A stretch of 39,976 nt of DNA. Origin: a virus. Below the pieces are notes generated by a model. It was not told the origin of the DNA. It did not search any database and worked only from the letters and a program-made list of their open reading frames with translations. This document shows, in pieces, positions 19,612 to 28,311 of this stretch. Positions within the stretch are counted from its first letter, which is position 1, and each line of letters starts with the position of its first letter. A program made the translations under genes and the position numbers. The DNA lies in IMG/VR virus record IMGVR_UViG_3300045243_000036, positions 1-39,976 of that record; one strand, given 5' to 3'.

Positions 19612-20046
19612 ATGGCGTCACCGCCGATGGCAGAGCGCCCTCCGAAGGGCCTAGATGCTGAGCACCTTGGGGTTTGGCGGCATGCGTTGAAGACCTTGCA
19701 GGAGCAGGGGTCCTGGGCGTGGGAACTTGCGCCGCTGCTCGCCGAGTACGTCTACGCGCTGATGGCTGCAAGGGATGCGCGTGACGGCTTCGCGTGGCTC
19801 GACCACCTGGACAAGGTCGCGGAGTCTGAAATCGACTTCGTGAAGCTCGCCCAGATCGCCGGCGGACTCCCGGCTCAGTGGGACCGACACACGAAGCGCG
19901 CTGCGGCTCTTGCCGATCAGCTTGCATTGACCCCACGGGGCAGGAAGGCGGTGGGCGTTGGCGACCAAGACGACAGCGACGCCCAGCCGGCCGACCCGTT
20001 CGCCGCGATCGACGAGCTCGCAGCGCGGCGCACACAAGCCTCTTAG
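19612..20046 (+). CDS. terS: Terminase small subunit (144 aa)
   Basis: ATG at 19612 with TAGGAGG upstream. Mostly helical, with a LAEYVYALMAARDA segment and a late LTPRGRKAVG motif, typical of the P27-like small terminases of actinophages. It would recognise phage DNA and start packaging. Its 3' end overlaps the large subunit by 89 bases. Confidence 0.75.
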   Translation: MASPPMAERPPKGLDAEHLGVWRHALKTLQEQGSWAWELAPLLAEYVYALMAARDARDGFAWLDHLDKVAESEIDFVKLAQIAGGLPAQWDRHTKRAAALADQLALTPRGRKAVGVGDQDDSDAQPADPFAAIDELAARRTQAS

Positions 20047-21445
20047 ACCGTTCACGGTCGATCACTTCCGGGCGTACACGAGCCTGATGGTGCTCGATAA
20101 CGGCGACTACTGGACGCTCGAGGGCTTTCAGGCTGAGGTCGTCGAGGACATCTTCGCCGGGTTCGCTGACGTGTGGGTGGTCATCCCCGAAGGCAATGCG
20201 AAGACCACGCTCATGTCCGGGGTATCCCTGTACCACACGGACTTCACGCCTTCGGCGAACTGTTTGGTTGCGGCAGCTTCCCGCGACCAGGCGGGCATCC
20301 TGTTTTCGCAGGCGGCCGGGCTGATTCACCGTTCGCCGGGGTTCGATAACCGCTTCCGGGTGTTCGAGGGGTACCGGCGGATCGTGTCCCACGGGACGCA
20401 GGGCCGCATTCAGGTGATGGCGGCGGATGAGCGCACCGGGGATGGTGCGATCCCGTCGCTTGGCATGGTCGACGAGCCGCATCGGATGCGGGATCTGAAC
20501 CTTTACCGGACGTGGCGCGGCAAGCTCGACAAGCGCGGCGGCCAGCTTGTCGCTATCTCAACGGCGGGTGAGCCGGGCGGCGAGTTTGAGGAGGTCCGGG
20601 CGCGGATGCACTCCGATGCGACCGACTCGCGTGTCGACGGGTCGCATACGCGGTCTGCCTCGGAGGATTCGGTCATCCATGACTGGCGGATCGATCCGGA
20701 CGCTGACCATGCGGACATGGAGGCGGTGAAGGCCGCCAACCCGCTGTCGACGATCACCGTTGAGACGTTGGCGAAGCGGTACCGGTCGCCGTCGATGAAG
20801 CCGGAGCATTGGGCGCGGTTTGTTTGCAACGTCGCGACGATGGCCGGCGGGGCGTGGCTTCCGCCGGGCCGCTGGGGCGAGCTTTACGAGGAGAACGTCG
20901 AGATCCCGGAGGGCGCGGACGTTGTGCTCGGCGTGGACGTCGGCACCAAGTCCGACACCTCCGCGGTGACGCGACTGTGGCGGCGTAACGACGGGAAGAT
21001 AGTTGTCGAGGCTGAGGTGTTCACGCCGCAGGGCGACGGGACCGCGATGGAGATCGCGATCGTCGAACGAGCCGTCCGCGCGAACGCCCGCCGGTACCGC
21101 GTGAAGGCTGTCGTCTACGACAAGTGGTCGTTCGAGCGCTCGGCGCAGGAACTCCGCGGCGAGGGCCTGCTGATGGTCGAGCAGCCGATGAGCGTCGAGC
21201 GGATGGTCATCGCCTCGCAGAACCTCTTTACAGCGGTGATGGAAGGCCGGTTCGCTCACAACGGGGACCCGGTGCTCGCCGCGCACGTGAACGCCGGCGG
21301 CGTAAAGGACCAGGGGGACCGCGGCTGGCGCCTTGTGAAGGGGCCAGCGAAGCGGCCAATCGATGCGCTGATCGGGATGGCGCTCGCGTTCTCGCAGATG
21401 AGCAAGCCCCCGCGCCCCAAGCCAAAGTTCGAGGTGATCGCATGA
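19958..21445 (+). CDS. terL: Terminase large subunit (495 aa, TTG start)
   Basis: The start is TTG at 19958, with AGGAAGG about 9 bases upstream; there is no ATG, GTG or TTG between it and the conserved PFTVDHFRAY block, so TTG is the best start. ATPase: Walker A PEGNAKTT (77-84) and Walker B VDE (171-173). Nuclease: LGVDVGTKSD (D327), VVYDKW (D388) and PIDALIG (D469). The motor drives DNA into the prohead and cuts it. The 89-base overlap with the small subunit indicates coupled translation. Confidence 0.95.
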   Translation: MATKTTATPSRPTRSPRSTSSQRGAHKPLRPFTVDHFRAYTSLMVLDNGDYWTLEGFQAEVVEDIFAGFADVWVVIPEGNAKTTLMSGVSLYHTDFTPSANCLVAAASRDQAGILFSQAAGLIHRSPGFDNRFRVFEGYRRIVSHGTQGRIQVMAADERTGDGAIPSLGMVDEPHRMRDLNLYRTWRGKLDKRGGQLVAISTAGEPGGEFEEVRARMHSDATDSRVDGSHTRSASEDSVIHDWRIDPDADHADMEAVKAANPLSTITVETLAKRYRSPSMKPEHWARFVCNVATMAGGAWLPPGRWGELYEENVEIPEGADVVLGVDVGTKSDTSAVTRLWRRNDGKIVVEAEVFTPQGDGTAMEIAIVERAVRANARRYRVKAVVYDKWSFERSAQELRGEGLLMVEQPMSVERMVIASQNLFTAVMEGRFAHNGDPVLAAHVNAGGVKDQGDRGWRLVKGPAKRPIDALIGMALAFSQMSKPPRPKPKFEVIA

Positions 21446-21666
21446 CCAAGTGGTTTTCCCGCCTTGTGCGGCATCAGGTCGTGATCACCGTCACCGGCGG
21501 CACCACCTACCGCGGCATGCTCCTTCACGGCGACCGGCACACCGTCACGCTGTCCCAGGTCGAGGTGCTCCCGGTTGATGGGGAGCCCGTCGAGGTTGCG
21601 GGACATTGCGTGTTTCTGCGGGAGCAGATCACCGAGCCGATTCAGGTTCCGGGCGGGGTTCGCTAG
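21442..21666 (+). CDS. Sm-like small beta-barrel protein (74 aa)
   Basis: ATG at 21442 (ATGA overlap with terminase). The pattern VVITVTGGTTYRGMLLHGDR, then VTLSQVEVL, then a final VFLREQI strand matches a five-strand Sm/Lsm-like barrel. Small proteins lie at this place in many siphophages but are usually unassigned. RNA binding or a packaging accessory role is possible. Fold call is from pattern only. Confidence 0.55.
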   Translation: MTKWFSRLVRHQVVITVTGGTTYRGMLLHGDRHTVTLSQVEVLPVDGEPVEVAGHCVFLREQITEPIQVPGGVR

Positions 21667-23172
21667 ATGCCGGTTCTTGTCGGTGCGTCGAACCAGTTGA
21701 TCCTTGCGAACGGTTCCCCGTCGGGGCTGCCGAAGCCGTCTGCGCCCTTGTCGTTTTTTGAGGGTGCGATGGGCATCAACCTTGCCGGCGGCGCGACGGT
21801 GTCCTACCAGCAGATTTACGAGAATCAGCAGTGGGTCGGGGTGGCGGTCAACAAACTGTCGCGGGCGATCGCGTCGCTGCCCTTGAACGTGTATCGGCTG
21901 CTGGACGAGGCGACGGGTGAGCGGGAGCGCGTCTTCGCTCATGACCTGAACAAGCTGCTGAACGAGCCGATGCCTTTGCGTGGCCCGATGTGGCTGAAGC
22001 AGCAGCTTGCGTGGCCCGCCCTGCTGCACGGCAACTCCCTCCTGGCGGTTGGGGTGGAGTCGCCGGGTGCGCCGCCGTCGAAGCTGATTCCGCTGGATTG
22101 GCGGTTCGTGACGCCGCACTTCACGGACAACACCCTCACTGAGGTTGAGTTCTGGGAGACGCGCCAGTCGGGCGAGGCGATGTACCTGATGCCGGACTCG
22201 GTGCTGCACATGGCATGGCACGCCGGTCGTGGCGACCTTGGCCTGTCGCCTCTGCGGCACATCGCTGACACGGTGGCGCTTGAGGACGCGGCGCAGCGGT
22301 ACCAGGCGGCGTCGTTCAAGAACGGTGTGCGGCACTCGAGCGTCTACGTGCTCCCCCCGGATGTCGACCTCGACAAGGAAGAGCGCGCAGAGCTCCGGGC
22401 AGCGATCGTCGCGCAGCAGGGCGGCGTTGATCAGGCGTTCCAGATGGCATTGGTGTCAGGTGGCGGCGACATCAAGCCCCTGTCACACACGGCGGTCGAA
22501 GCAGCCCTCATCGAGCAGCGGAAGCTGAACCGTGAGGAGATCGCCGCCGTCTACGACATTCCGCCGCCGATGATCGGCATCCTCGACAAGGCGACGCACA
22601 GCAACATCACCGAGCAGGCGAAGCAGATGGCAGGCCCCGTGCTCGCCCCGTGGCTCGGTCTGATCAAGGAAGCGATCCAGACACAGATCATTGATCGGTA
22701 TCAGCCGTGGAAGGACGAGCGGCTGTTCGTCGACTTCGACCTGTCGCAGGTGCTTCGCGGGGAGCCGCTGGCTGAGATTCAGGCGATTCAGGTCGGGATC
22801 AACACCGGGGTTCTGACACCCAATGAAGGACGGCAGCGTCTGAACCTTCCGCCGTCGTCTGATCCAGAGGCGGCGAAGCTGCACATGCCGACGAACAACC
22901 TCACCGTCATGGGCGACGGGTCGGCTACGCCGCCCGCAGACCCGAACGCGAACCTGACGGACGTCACGCCGGGAACCCCGGATGTCGTAAAGGCGCACCT
23001 TGAGCGGGTCGCCTACCGCGTCGGCCGGAAGGGCTGGGACGCCCTCGACCTCGAGCGGTTCCGCACGGAGCTTGCCGCTGATTCGCAGGACCCGCAGCTT
23101 GCGGACGAGTGGGCCGACCGCCTTCTCGCCGCTGCCAGTGAGCGGCGCGACCTTCGCGCCCTCACCGCCTGA
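21667..23172 (+). CDS. Portal protein, HK97-like (501 aa)
   Basis: ATG at 21667 directly follows the previous stop. The core has the features of phage portal family proteins: VAVNKLSRAIASLPLNVYR, then WPALLHGNSLL, a central domain, and IPPPMIGILDKATHSNITEQ, the helix that reaches the channel. Residues after about 400 are a Pro-rich linker and a helical C-terminus. The portal forms the dodecameric entry ring at one capsid vertex. Order terminase-portal-protease-capsid is standard. Confidence 0.93.
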   Translation: MPVLVGASNQLILANGSPSGLPKPSAPLSFFEGAMGINLAGGATVSYQQIYENQQWVGVAVNKLSRAIASLPLNVYRLLDEATGERERVFAHDLNKLLNEPMPLRGPMWLKQQLAWPALLHGNSLLAVGVESPGAPPSKLIPLDWRFVTPHFTDNTLTEVEFWETRQSGEAMYLMPDSVLHMAWHAGRGDLGLSPLRHIADTVALEDAAQRYQAASFKNGVRHSSVYVLPPDVDLDKEERAELRAAIVAQQGGVDQAFQMALVSGGGDIKPLSHTAVEAALIEQRKLNREEIAAVYDIPPPMIGILDKATHSNITEQAKQMAGPVLAPWLGLIKEAIQTQIIDRYQPWKDERLFVDFDLSQVLRGEPLAEIQAIQVGINTGVLTPNEGRQRLNLPPSSDPEAAKLHMPTNNLTVMGDGSATPPADPNANLTDVTPGTPDVVKAHLERVAYRVGRKGWDALDLERFRTELAADSQDPQLADEWADRLLAAASERRDLRALTA

Positions 23173-23198
23173 AACACCCCACGCCCGAGGAGGGCCAC

Positions 23199-24011
23199 AT
23201 GGAGCTCAAGCGATTCGCCGTGAGCGAAATCAAGGCCCTGCCCGACGGTGCCGGCCAGCCCGGCGAGTTCGAAGCCTTGGTGTCGGTGTTCGGGAACGTC
23301 GACAGCGTCGGCGACATCGTCGAGAAGGGCGCGTTCGCCGACAGCCTCTCCAAGGGGCTTCCGCCGATCGTGTGGAGCCACCAGTGGGACGTGCCGCCGA
23401 TCGGCACGACCATGTCCGCGACCGAAACGGACCAGGGCCTCGTCATCAAGGGGCGCCTGTTCGTCGGTGAGGGCGAGGACTCCCCGATGGCCCGCGCCGT
23501 CTACACCGCCATGAAGGCGAAGGACGGCCGCGGCGAACCGACGCTGAAGGAGTTCAGCTTCGGGTTCTGTGTCACCGACGCGGAATACAAGACCGTTGAC
23601 GGTGAGGAGATCCGGTCCCTGAAGGGCATCGACCTCTTCGAGGCCGGTCCGTGCCTGAAGGGCGTCAACCCCGCCACGCAGCTTCTCGCGGTGAAGTCCG
23701 CGCTCGAGGTCGACCAGAAGGCCGGCCGCGTGCTGTCGAAGGCGAACGAGGACGCGCTGAAGCAGGCCGCCGACCTCATCAACGCCGTCGTCGAGCAAGT
23801 CGCCGCCCCCAAGGCGGACACCGCTCCGACGGAAGCCAAGAACACCCCCACTTCGGCGCCCGAAGAGGCGCCCGAGAACGACACACCCGCAGACCCGAAC
23901 GTCGCCCCCGACCTCACCCCCGCCCCCGTGGCGAGCCAGGAGGACCGGGCCAGGATCGCAGGGCTGCTCCTCGCCAGTCCCCATGACCCCACTCCGCAAA
24001 AGGAGCAGTAA
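23199..24011 (+). CDS. Prohead protease, HK97/S78 family (270 aa)
   Basis: ATG at 23199 after GAGGAGGG. The protease domain spans about residues 1-165: an N-terminal block with FGNVDSVGDIVEKGAF, the catalytic His61 in WSHQ, and the catalytic Ser120 in KEFSFGF. The C-terminal 100 residues are Ala/Pro/Glu-rich and may act as a scaffold or be self-cleaved. It would remove the capsid delta domain during maturation. Confidence 0.92.
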   Translation: MELKRFAVSEIKALPDGAGQPGEFEALVSVFGNVDSVGDIVEKGAFADSLSKGLPPIVWSHQWDVPPIGTTMSATETDQGLVIKGRLFVGEGEDSPMARAVYTAMKAKDGRGEPTLKEFSFGFCVTDAEYKTVDGEEIRSLKGIDLFEAGPCLKGVNPATQLLAVKSALEVDQKAGRVLSKANEDALKQAADLINAVVEQVAAPKADTAPTEAKNTPTSAPEEAPENDTPADPNVAPDLTPAPVASQEDRARIAGLLLASPHDPTPQKEQ

Positions 24012-24014
24012 CCC

Positions 24015-25319
24015 ATGTCTGACCTGACCAAGAAGCTCGCCGAGGTGAGCGACCAGATCAAGGGCCTCGAGTCCGACGCCCAGGCCAAGTGGGCCGCGTT
24101 CGAGAAGGCCCGCGGCGAGTTCGCCGAGTCCGGCGCCGACGCCTCCACCACCGACAGCGACCAGTTCAAGTCCGCTCACGAGGCGCACGCCGCCTACGGT
24201 GAGGTCAAGGACCGCATCCAGGAGCTCGAGCAGGTTCGCACCGGCATCCTCGAGATGGGCGCAAAGTCCGGCCCCGCCGCCCCTGCCGCGTACGCGCCGC
24301 AGGCGGAGACGAAGGCGCAGGGTGACGCCATCGGCAGCCTCGCGTCGCTCATGGCCGATCGCATCCTCTCCGGTGAGGGCATGAAGGGACTCGACGAGCT
24401 CGCCGAGTCCTCCGCACCGTTCGGGACCAAGTTCCTCGGCAAGGGCCTCGACGCCGCTGAGACCAAGACGCTGCTCTACACCGGCGGTTCCACGTCGGCG
24501 GGCACGTTCCTCACCCCGCAGCGCGTCGGATACGTCCCCGACCCGCAGCGCCGCCGGACGGTCCTCGACCTCCTCACGATGGGCACCACGAACACGTCGA
24601 GCATCCAGTACGCCCGACAGAACGCGTTCAGCAACAACGCCGCACAGGTCCCCGAGGCCACCGCCACGTCGACCGGCACCAAGCCCGAGGCGACGATCGC
24701 GTTCACGCTCATCACCGAGACGGTCAAGACCGTCGCGAACTGGATTCCCGCGTCCCGTCAGGCGCTCGCCGACGCCGGCCAGCTCCGCATGATCATCGAG
24801 CAGCAGCTCCGCTACGCGCTCGAGAAGTACACCGAGGAGCAGATCATCGCCGGCACCGGTTCCGGTGGCGACTTCACCGGCATCCTCAACACGTCGGGCA
24901 TCCTCACCCAGCCGAAGTCCTCGGACTCCGTCCCGGACGCGATCCACAAGGGCCTGACCCAGATCCGGCTCGGGTACATCGAGCCGAACGGCGTCGTGAT
25001 GCACCCGAACGACTGGGAGGTTGTCCGGCTCGGTAAGGACAGCTACGGCGGCTACTACTACGGGCCGCCGGCGCTCGCCGGGCAGGAGCAGATCTGGGGG
25101 CTCCCGGTCGTCGTGACCGCAGCGTGCCCGGACGACACCTCCATCGTCGGCGACTTCCGCCAGGCCGCAATGTGGATTCGCGAAGGCGTGCAGGTGCTCG
25201 CGTCGGACTCCCACAGCGACTTCTTCGTTAAGAATTTGATCGCCGTACTTGCGGAGTTTAGGGCTGCGTTTGGAGTTCTTATGCCCAAGGCATTCTGCCA
25301 GATCACGGGCGTCGACTGA
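24015..25319 (+). CDS. Major capsid protein, HK97 fold (434 aa)
   Basis: ATG at 24015, three bases after the protease stop. Residues about 1-85 form a coiled-coil delta domain (scaffold). Then come HK97 capsid blocks: a LTPQRVGYVPDPQRR start, the ETVKTVANWIPASRQALADA spine-helix region, ALEKYTEEQIIAGTGSGGDF, an axial segment NGVVMHPNDWE and a C-terminal FRAAFGVLMPKAF. The cleavage site is probably between residues 85 and 130. A perfect hairpin follows the gene. Confidence 0.95.
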   Translation: MSDLTKKLAEVSDQIKGLESDAQAKWAAFEKARGEFAESGADASTTDSDQFKSAHEAHAAYGEVKDRIQELEQVRTGILEMGAKSGPAAPAAYAPQAETKAQGDAIGSLASLMADRILSGEGMKGLDELAESSAPFGTKFLGKGLDAAETKTLLYTGGSTSAGTFLTPQRVGYVPDPQRRRTVLDLLTMGTTNTSSIQYARQNAFSNNAAQVPEATATSTGTKPEATIAFTLITETVKTVANWIPASRQALADAGQLRMIIEQQLRYALEKYTEEQIIAGTGSGGDFTGILNTSGILTQPKSSDSVPDAIHKGLTQIRLGYIEPNGVVMHPNDWEVVRLGKDSYGGYYYGPPALAGQEQIWGLPVVVTAACPDDTSIVGDFRQAAMWIREGVQVLASDSHSDFFVKNLIAVLAEFRAAFGVLMPKAFCQITGVD

Positions 25320-25333
25320 CCCCAGCAGTAGCC

Positions 25334-25361
25334 GGTGCCGGGGACACGCGTCCCCGGCACC
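25334..25361 (+). terminator. Strong hairpin after the capsid gene
   Basis: A perfect 12-bp stem, GGTGCCGGGGAC with GTCCCCGGCACC, has a 4-base ACGC loop and is followed by TTCGCCC. It would act as a partial terminator or protect the 3' end, keeping capsid mRNA more abundant than that of downstream genes. Confidence 0.7.
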
Positions 25362-25398
25362 TTCGCCCACCTGATGTCCCCTGCTTCGGAGGTCCGTC

Positions 25399-25599
25399 AT
25401 GCCTGAAAAGAAGATCGCTGAGAAGGCCATCGTCAAGAAGAACGAACTGGGACAGCGGGTGGTGGTCGTGCCGAAGGGGCAGCCGATCCCGGGCGAGTTC
25501 GTGAGCGACAAGCCGAAGGCGAAGAAGCCGGCGGCGAAGAAGGTCGCTGCGCCTGTTGAGGACAAGGCTCGTAAGGGGCCGCGGAAGAAGTCGGACTAG
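25399..25599 (+). CDS. Lysine/alanine-rich small head protein (66 aa)
   Basis: ATG at 25399 with GGAGG 9 bases upstream. Lys makes up nearly a third of it, and the C-terminal half is a Lys-Ala-Pro tail like that of H1-like proteins (KPKAKKPAAKKVAAP). It may bind DNA at the capsid inside or act as a head accessory. No family assigned. Confidence 0.55.
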   Translation: MPEKKIAEKAIVKKNELGQRVVVVPKGQPIPGEFVSDKPKAKKPAAKKVAAPVEDKARKGPRKKSD

Positions 25600-25602
25600 C
25601 TG

Positions 25603-27021
25603 ATGTCTGCTTCGTTTCCTACGCCGCCTGATGGGTCGGTGACGCCGGCGAAGTTTGCTGGTTCTCCGTCGCTTGGGGTGGATCAGGTGGCGGTGTGGGA
25701 TGGCTCGGTATTTGTCCCGGGTGATCTTGCTGCGGCTGGTGTTGCGTCGGTGAATGGTCATGCCGGGGTGGTTGTTCTGGGGGCGTCGGATGTTGGGGCG
25801 CAGCCGGTGGATTCGGATCTGACGGCGATTGCTGCTCTGAGCACGACGACGTTCGGGCGTTCCCTGCTTGCGCTTGCTGACGCTGCCGCGGGCCGTACCG
25901 CTCTGGGCCTCGGCACTGCGGCGACGACGGCGAGCGGGGCGTATGACGTTGCGGGTGCTGCTGCGGCGGCGCAGGCTGCGTCTCAGCCGCTTGACTCGGA
26001 CTTGACGGCTATCGCGGCCTTGTCGACGACTTCGTACGGGCGGGCGTTTCTGGCGCTCGCGGATGCGGCTGCGGCGCGTACGGCGCTTGGGCTGGGGACG
26101 GCCGCTACGTCTGCGTCTTCCGCCTTTGATGCTGCCGGTGCTGCGGCTGCTGCGCAGGCAGCGAGCCAGCCGCTTGACAGCGACCTGACGGCGCTTGCTG
26201 CGATTGCGCCGGCGAATGATGATCTTGTGCAGCGGAAGGCTGGTGCGTGGACGAATCGCACACCGGCCCAGGTGAAGACCGACCTTGCGCTCGTCAAGGG
26301 CGACGTGGGACTCGGGAACGTCGATAACACGGCGGATACCGCGAAGCCCGTCAGCACGGCGCAGCAGACGGCGCTGAACTTGAAGGCGGATCTTGCGTCC
26401 CCGGCCTTGACGGGTACCCCGACCGTTCCGACTGCTGCGGTTGACACGAACACGACCCAGGCCGCGTCGACGGCGTACGTCATTGCCCAGGCGGCGTCGG
26501 CTACCCCGGTGGTTGATGGCGCGGGTGCGGCGGGCACTTCGACGCGGTTTGCTCGAGCGGATCACGTTCATCCCACGGACACGTCCCGTGCGCCGCTGGC
26601 CTCCCCGACCTTCACTGGCACGCCTGCCGCCCCGACGCAGACCGCCCGGGACAACTCGACGAAGCTGGCGACGACCGCGTACGTGGACGCGGCGGACACG
26701 GCGATCACCGCGAACACGCAGACCGCGTCGTACACGCTCGTCCTCGGTGACGCTGGCAAGGTCGTGGAGGAGAACTCCGCCTCGGCGACGGTCGTGACGA
26801 TCCCACCGAACTCGTCGGTCGCGTTCCCCACCGGGACAGTCATCGAGATCTGTCGGATTGGCGCAGGGTCGGTCACGATCACCCCGGGTTCGGGGGTCAC
26901 TATCCCGAACCGGCTTGAGGCGGCCGGCACGACGTCTAGGACGATCAACGCCCAGTACTCCACAGTGTCGATCCGCAAGCGGGCGACCGACACGTGGGTG
27001 CTCGTCGGAGACATCGCTTAG
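25603..27021 (+). CDS. Fibre-like structural protein with 61-residue repeats (472 aa)
   Basis: ATG at 25603. Residues 67-127 and 128-188 are near-identical 61-aa repeats starting QP[VL]DSDLTA, with a third partial one from 189. Then come motifs frequent in tail fibres (GDVGLGNVDNTADTAKPVS; ASPTFTGTPAAP) and a C-terminal beta domain (about 390-472). Trimeric fibre-type fold is likely. Its place between capsid and connector genes, not with the tail tip, suggests a head fibre or a decoration protein. Confidence 0.75.
   Translation: MSASFPTPPDGSVTPAKFAGSPSLGVDQVAVWDGSVFVPGDLAAAGVASVNGHAGVVVLGASDVGAQPVDSDLTAIAALSTTTFGRSLLALADAAAGRTALGLGTAATTASGAYDVAGAAAAAQAASQPLDSDLTAIAALSTTSYGRAFLALADAAAARTALGLGTAATSASSAFDAAGAAAAAQAASQPLDSDLTALAAIAPANDDLVQRKAGAWTNRTPAQVKTDLALVKGDVGLGNVDNTADTAKPVSTAQQTALNLKADLASPALTGTPTVPTAAVDTNTTQAASTAYVIAQAASATPVVDGAGAAGTSTRFARADHVHPTDTSRAPLASPTFTGTPAAPTQTARDNSTKLATTAYVDAADTAITANTQTASYTLVLGDAGKVVEENSASATVVTIPPNSSVAFPTGTVIEICRIGAGSVTITPGSGVTIPNRLEAAGTTSRTINAQYSTVSIRKRATDTWVLVGDIA
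25801..26349 (+). repeat. 183-bp tandem coding repeats
   Basis: Units begin at 25801, 25984 and 26167, each with CAG CC and a DSDLT coding block, at an exact 183-base period; the third unit is only partly conserved. They are a substrate for recombination that could change fibre length. Confidence 0.75.
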
Positions 27022-27720
27022 ATGGGTGTTCTGGCCGTCCACAGGAGGGGCGTTCTCGCCGTGCCTACGGGGTTCAACCCGGCGTCCATCTCCGGCCTTC
27101 AGGCGTGGTACGACGCCTCGCAGTTGACAGGGTTTGCCGACGGAGATCCGATCGGGTCCACGACGGACTTCTCCGGAAACTCGCGGCACGCGACGCAGTC
27201 CACAGGGTCCAAGAAGCCGGTCTACAAGACGGGCATCTTGAACGGCAGGCCGGTGATGAGGTTCGACGGCGTCGATGACGTTCTATCCGCCTCGTTCACG
27301 CTGGCACAGCCGCTCAGCGTGGCTGCGGTCGTCAAGTCCACAACAACCTCCGGGCAGCATCACGTGATCGACGGCGGCACCGGGACACGTGCCGTGGTCT
27401 ACCAAAAGCTAGGCGAATGGTACCTCTATGCCGGGGCAGAGACGGACTCGGGGATTGCTGTCGACACCACGAACCCTCATGTCTTGTTCTTTTCGTTCGA
27501 CAACACCTCAAGGCCCGAGTACGTGGACGGTGTTGCCGGCTCGTCGGTGAATCCCGGGTCCGGGGGATACGTGTCTCCCGTGAATCTCGGGTCTGATGGG
27601 TCGGGCTTCAACTTCTGGTCGGGCGACATCGCCGAGGTGCTGGTCTACAACACGGCACTCTCGACGGGCAACAGAACAACGGTTCAGACCTACTTGAAGA
27701 CCAAGTGGGGGACGCCCTGA
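27022..27720 (+). CDS. LamG/concanavalin-like lectin-domain protein (232 aa)
   Basis: ATG at 27022 directly after the previous stop. ISGLQAWYDASQLTG, then GNSRHATQ, then VMRFDGVDDVL is a pattern seen in LamG/concanavalin-like domains of phage and bacterial surface proteins; a DIAEVLVYN block near the end closes the fold. It would bind carbohydrate. With the preceding fibre-like gene it probably decorates the virion and helps it stick to host glycans. Confidence 0.75.
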   Translation: MGVLAVHRRGVLAVPTGFNPASISGLQAWYDASQLTGFADGDPIGSTTDFSGNSRHATQSTGSKKPVYKTGILNGRPVMRFDGVDDVLSASFTLAQPLSVAAVVKSTTTSGQHHVIDGGTGTRAVVYQKLGEWYLYAGAETDSGIAVDTTNPHVLFFSFDNTSRPEYVDGVAGSSVNPGSGGYVSPVNLGSDGSGFNFWSGDIAEVLVYNTALSTGNRTTVQTYLKTKWGTP

Positions 27721-28091
27721 TGGCCTACGACCGCCGTGCGATCATCGTCGCCCGTCCCGCCGTCGCCACGGCGATGAACCAGGCCGCCGCGACTATCGAC
27801 ACGCTCGGCGGATCACAGACGTTTACCGTCCCGCTCCGCACGTCCGGCGATGCTACGAACACGATCGTCGGCTACTGGTGCTCATGGGCGCTCACCGCAG
27901 CTCTTGTAACGCAGCTTCGCACTGCGCTACAGAACAAGGGTGCCACCGCGAGTGAGGCAACGGTAATCCTTGCAGGGCAGACCCCCACCCCAGGAAACCG
28001 CGTCTACTTTTTCGACGGCCGCGAGGGCATCGGATGGTCACCGGATAGCGTGCTTGCCGCGCTGGGCGCGGACCGGCTCAGTCTCGCTTGA
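27720..28091 (+). CDS. Hypothetical structural-region protein (123 aa)
   Basis: ATG at 27720 (TGATG overlap). Beta-rich and Thr/Ala-rich, with no motif recognised. Coupled to the fibre and lectin genes, so a virion accessory is likely. Its last 14 bases overlap the minus-strand gene ending at 28078. Confidence 0.55.
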   Translation: MAYDRRAIIVARPAVATAMNQAAATIDTLGGSQTFTVPLRTSGDATNTIVGYWCSWALTAALVTQLRTALQNKGATASEATVILAGQTPTPGNRVYFFDGREGIGWSPDSVLAALGADRLSLA

Positions 28092-28263
28092 ACTTGCCGG
28101 TTGTGGCAGCTAGCGCGCCGTCTGCTGTGGTGATCGAAAGCGCGTTGCCAGTCCTGGCGTTGAACGCCGCCGCGACCTGCGGGACCTTCTGACCGGGGAT
28201 CGGTCCTAGTCGCTCGCCCGTGGCCTGATCGGTCACGAAGTACATCGTGTCTGGGTCGAACAT
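28078..28263 (-). CDS. Minus-strand orphan gene in the structural module (61 aa)
   Basis: ATG at 28263. The sequence is protein-like: MYFVTDQATGERLGPIPGQK leads to a helix VPQVAAAFNARTG and a basic end. No Shine-Dalgarno site is present; TACGAT (minus strand, 28070-28075 upstream of the start at offset 28270-28275) ends 6 bases before the ATG, consistent with a leaderless mRNA. Lone antisense orientation suggests expression apart from the late operon, perhaps in lysogeny. Function unknown. Confidence 0.6.
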   Translation of the reverse strand: MFDPDTMYFVTDQATGERLGPIPGQKVPQVAAAFNARTGNALSITTADGALAATTGKFKRD

Positions 28264-28311
28264 CCACGCATCGTAGTGCCGTTGTGCCCCACCGTCACAG
28301 GAGGTGACCGT

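Noticed and set aside
23013-25565. Very long minus-strand frame (850 codons) opposite protease and capsid genes
   Set aside because: High-GC DNA often leaves antisense frames open. The sequence is Gly/Leu/Val low-complexity and the plus-strand genes are certain.
25303-27189. Minus-strand frame (628 codons) opposite the fibre gene
   Set aside because: Arg-rich shadow of the repeat-bearing fibre gene.
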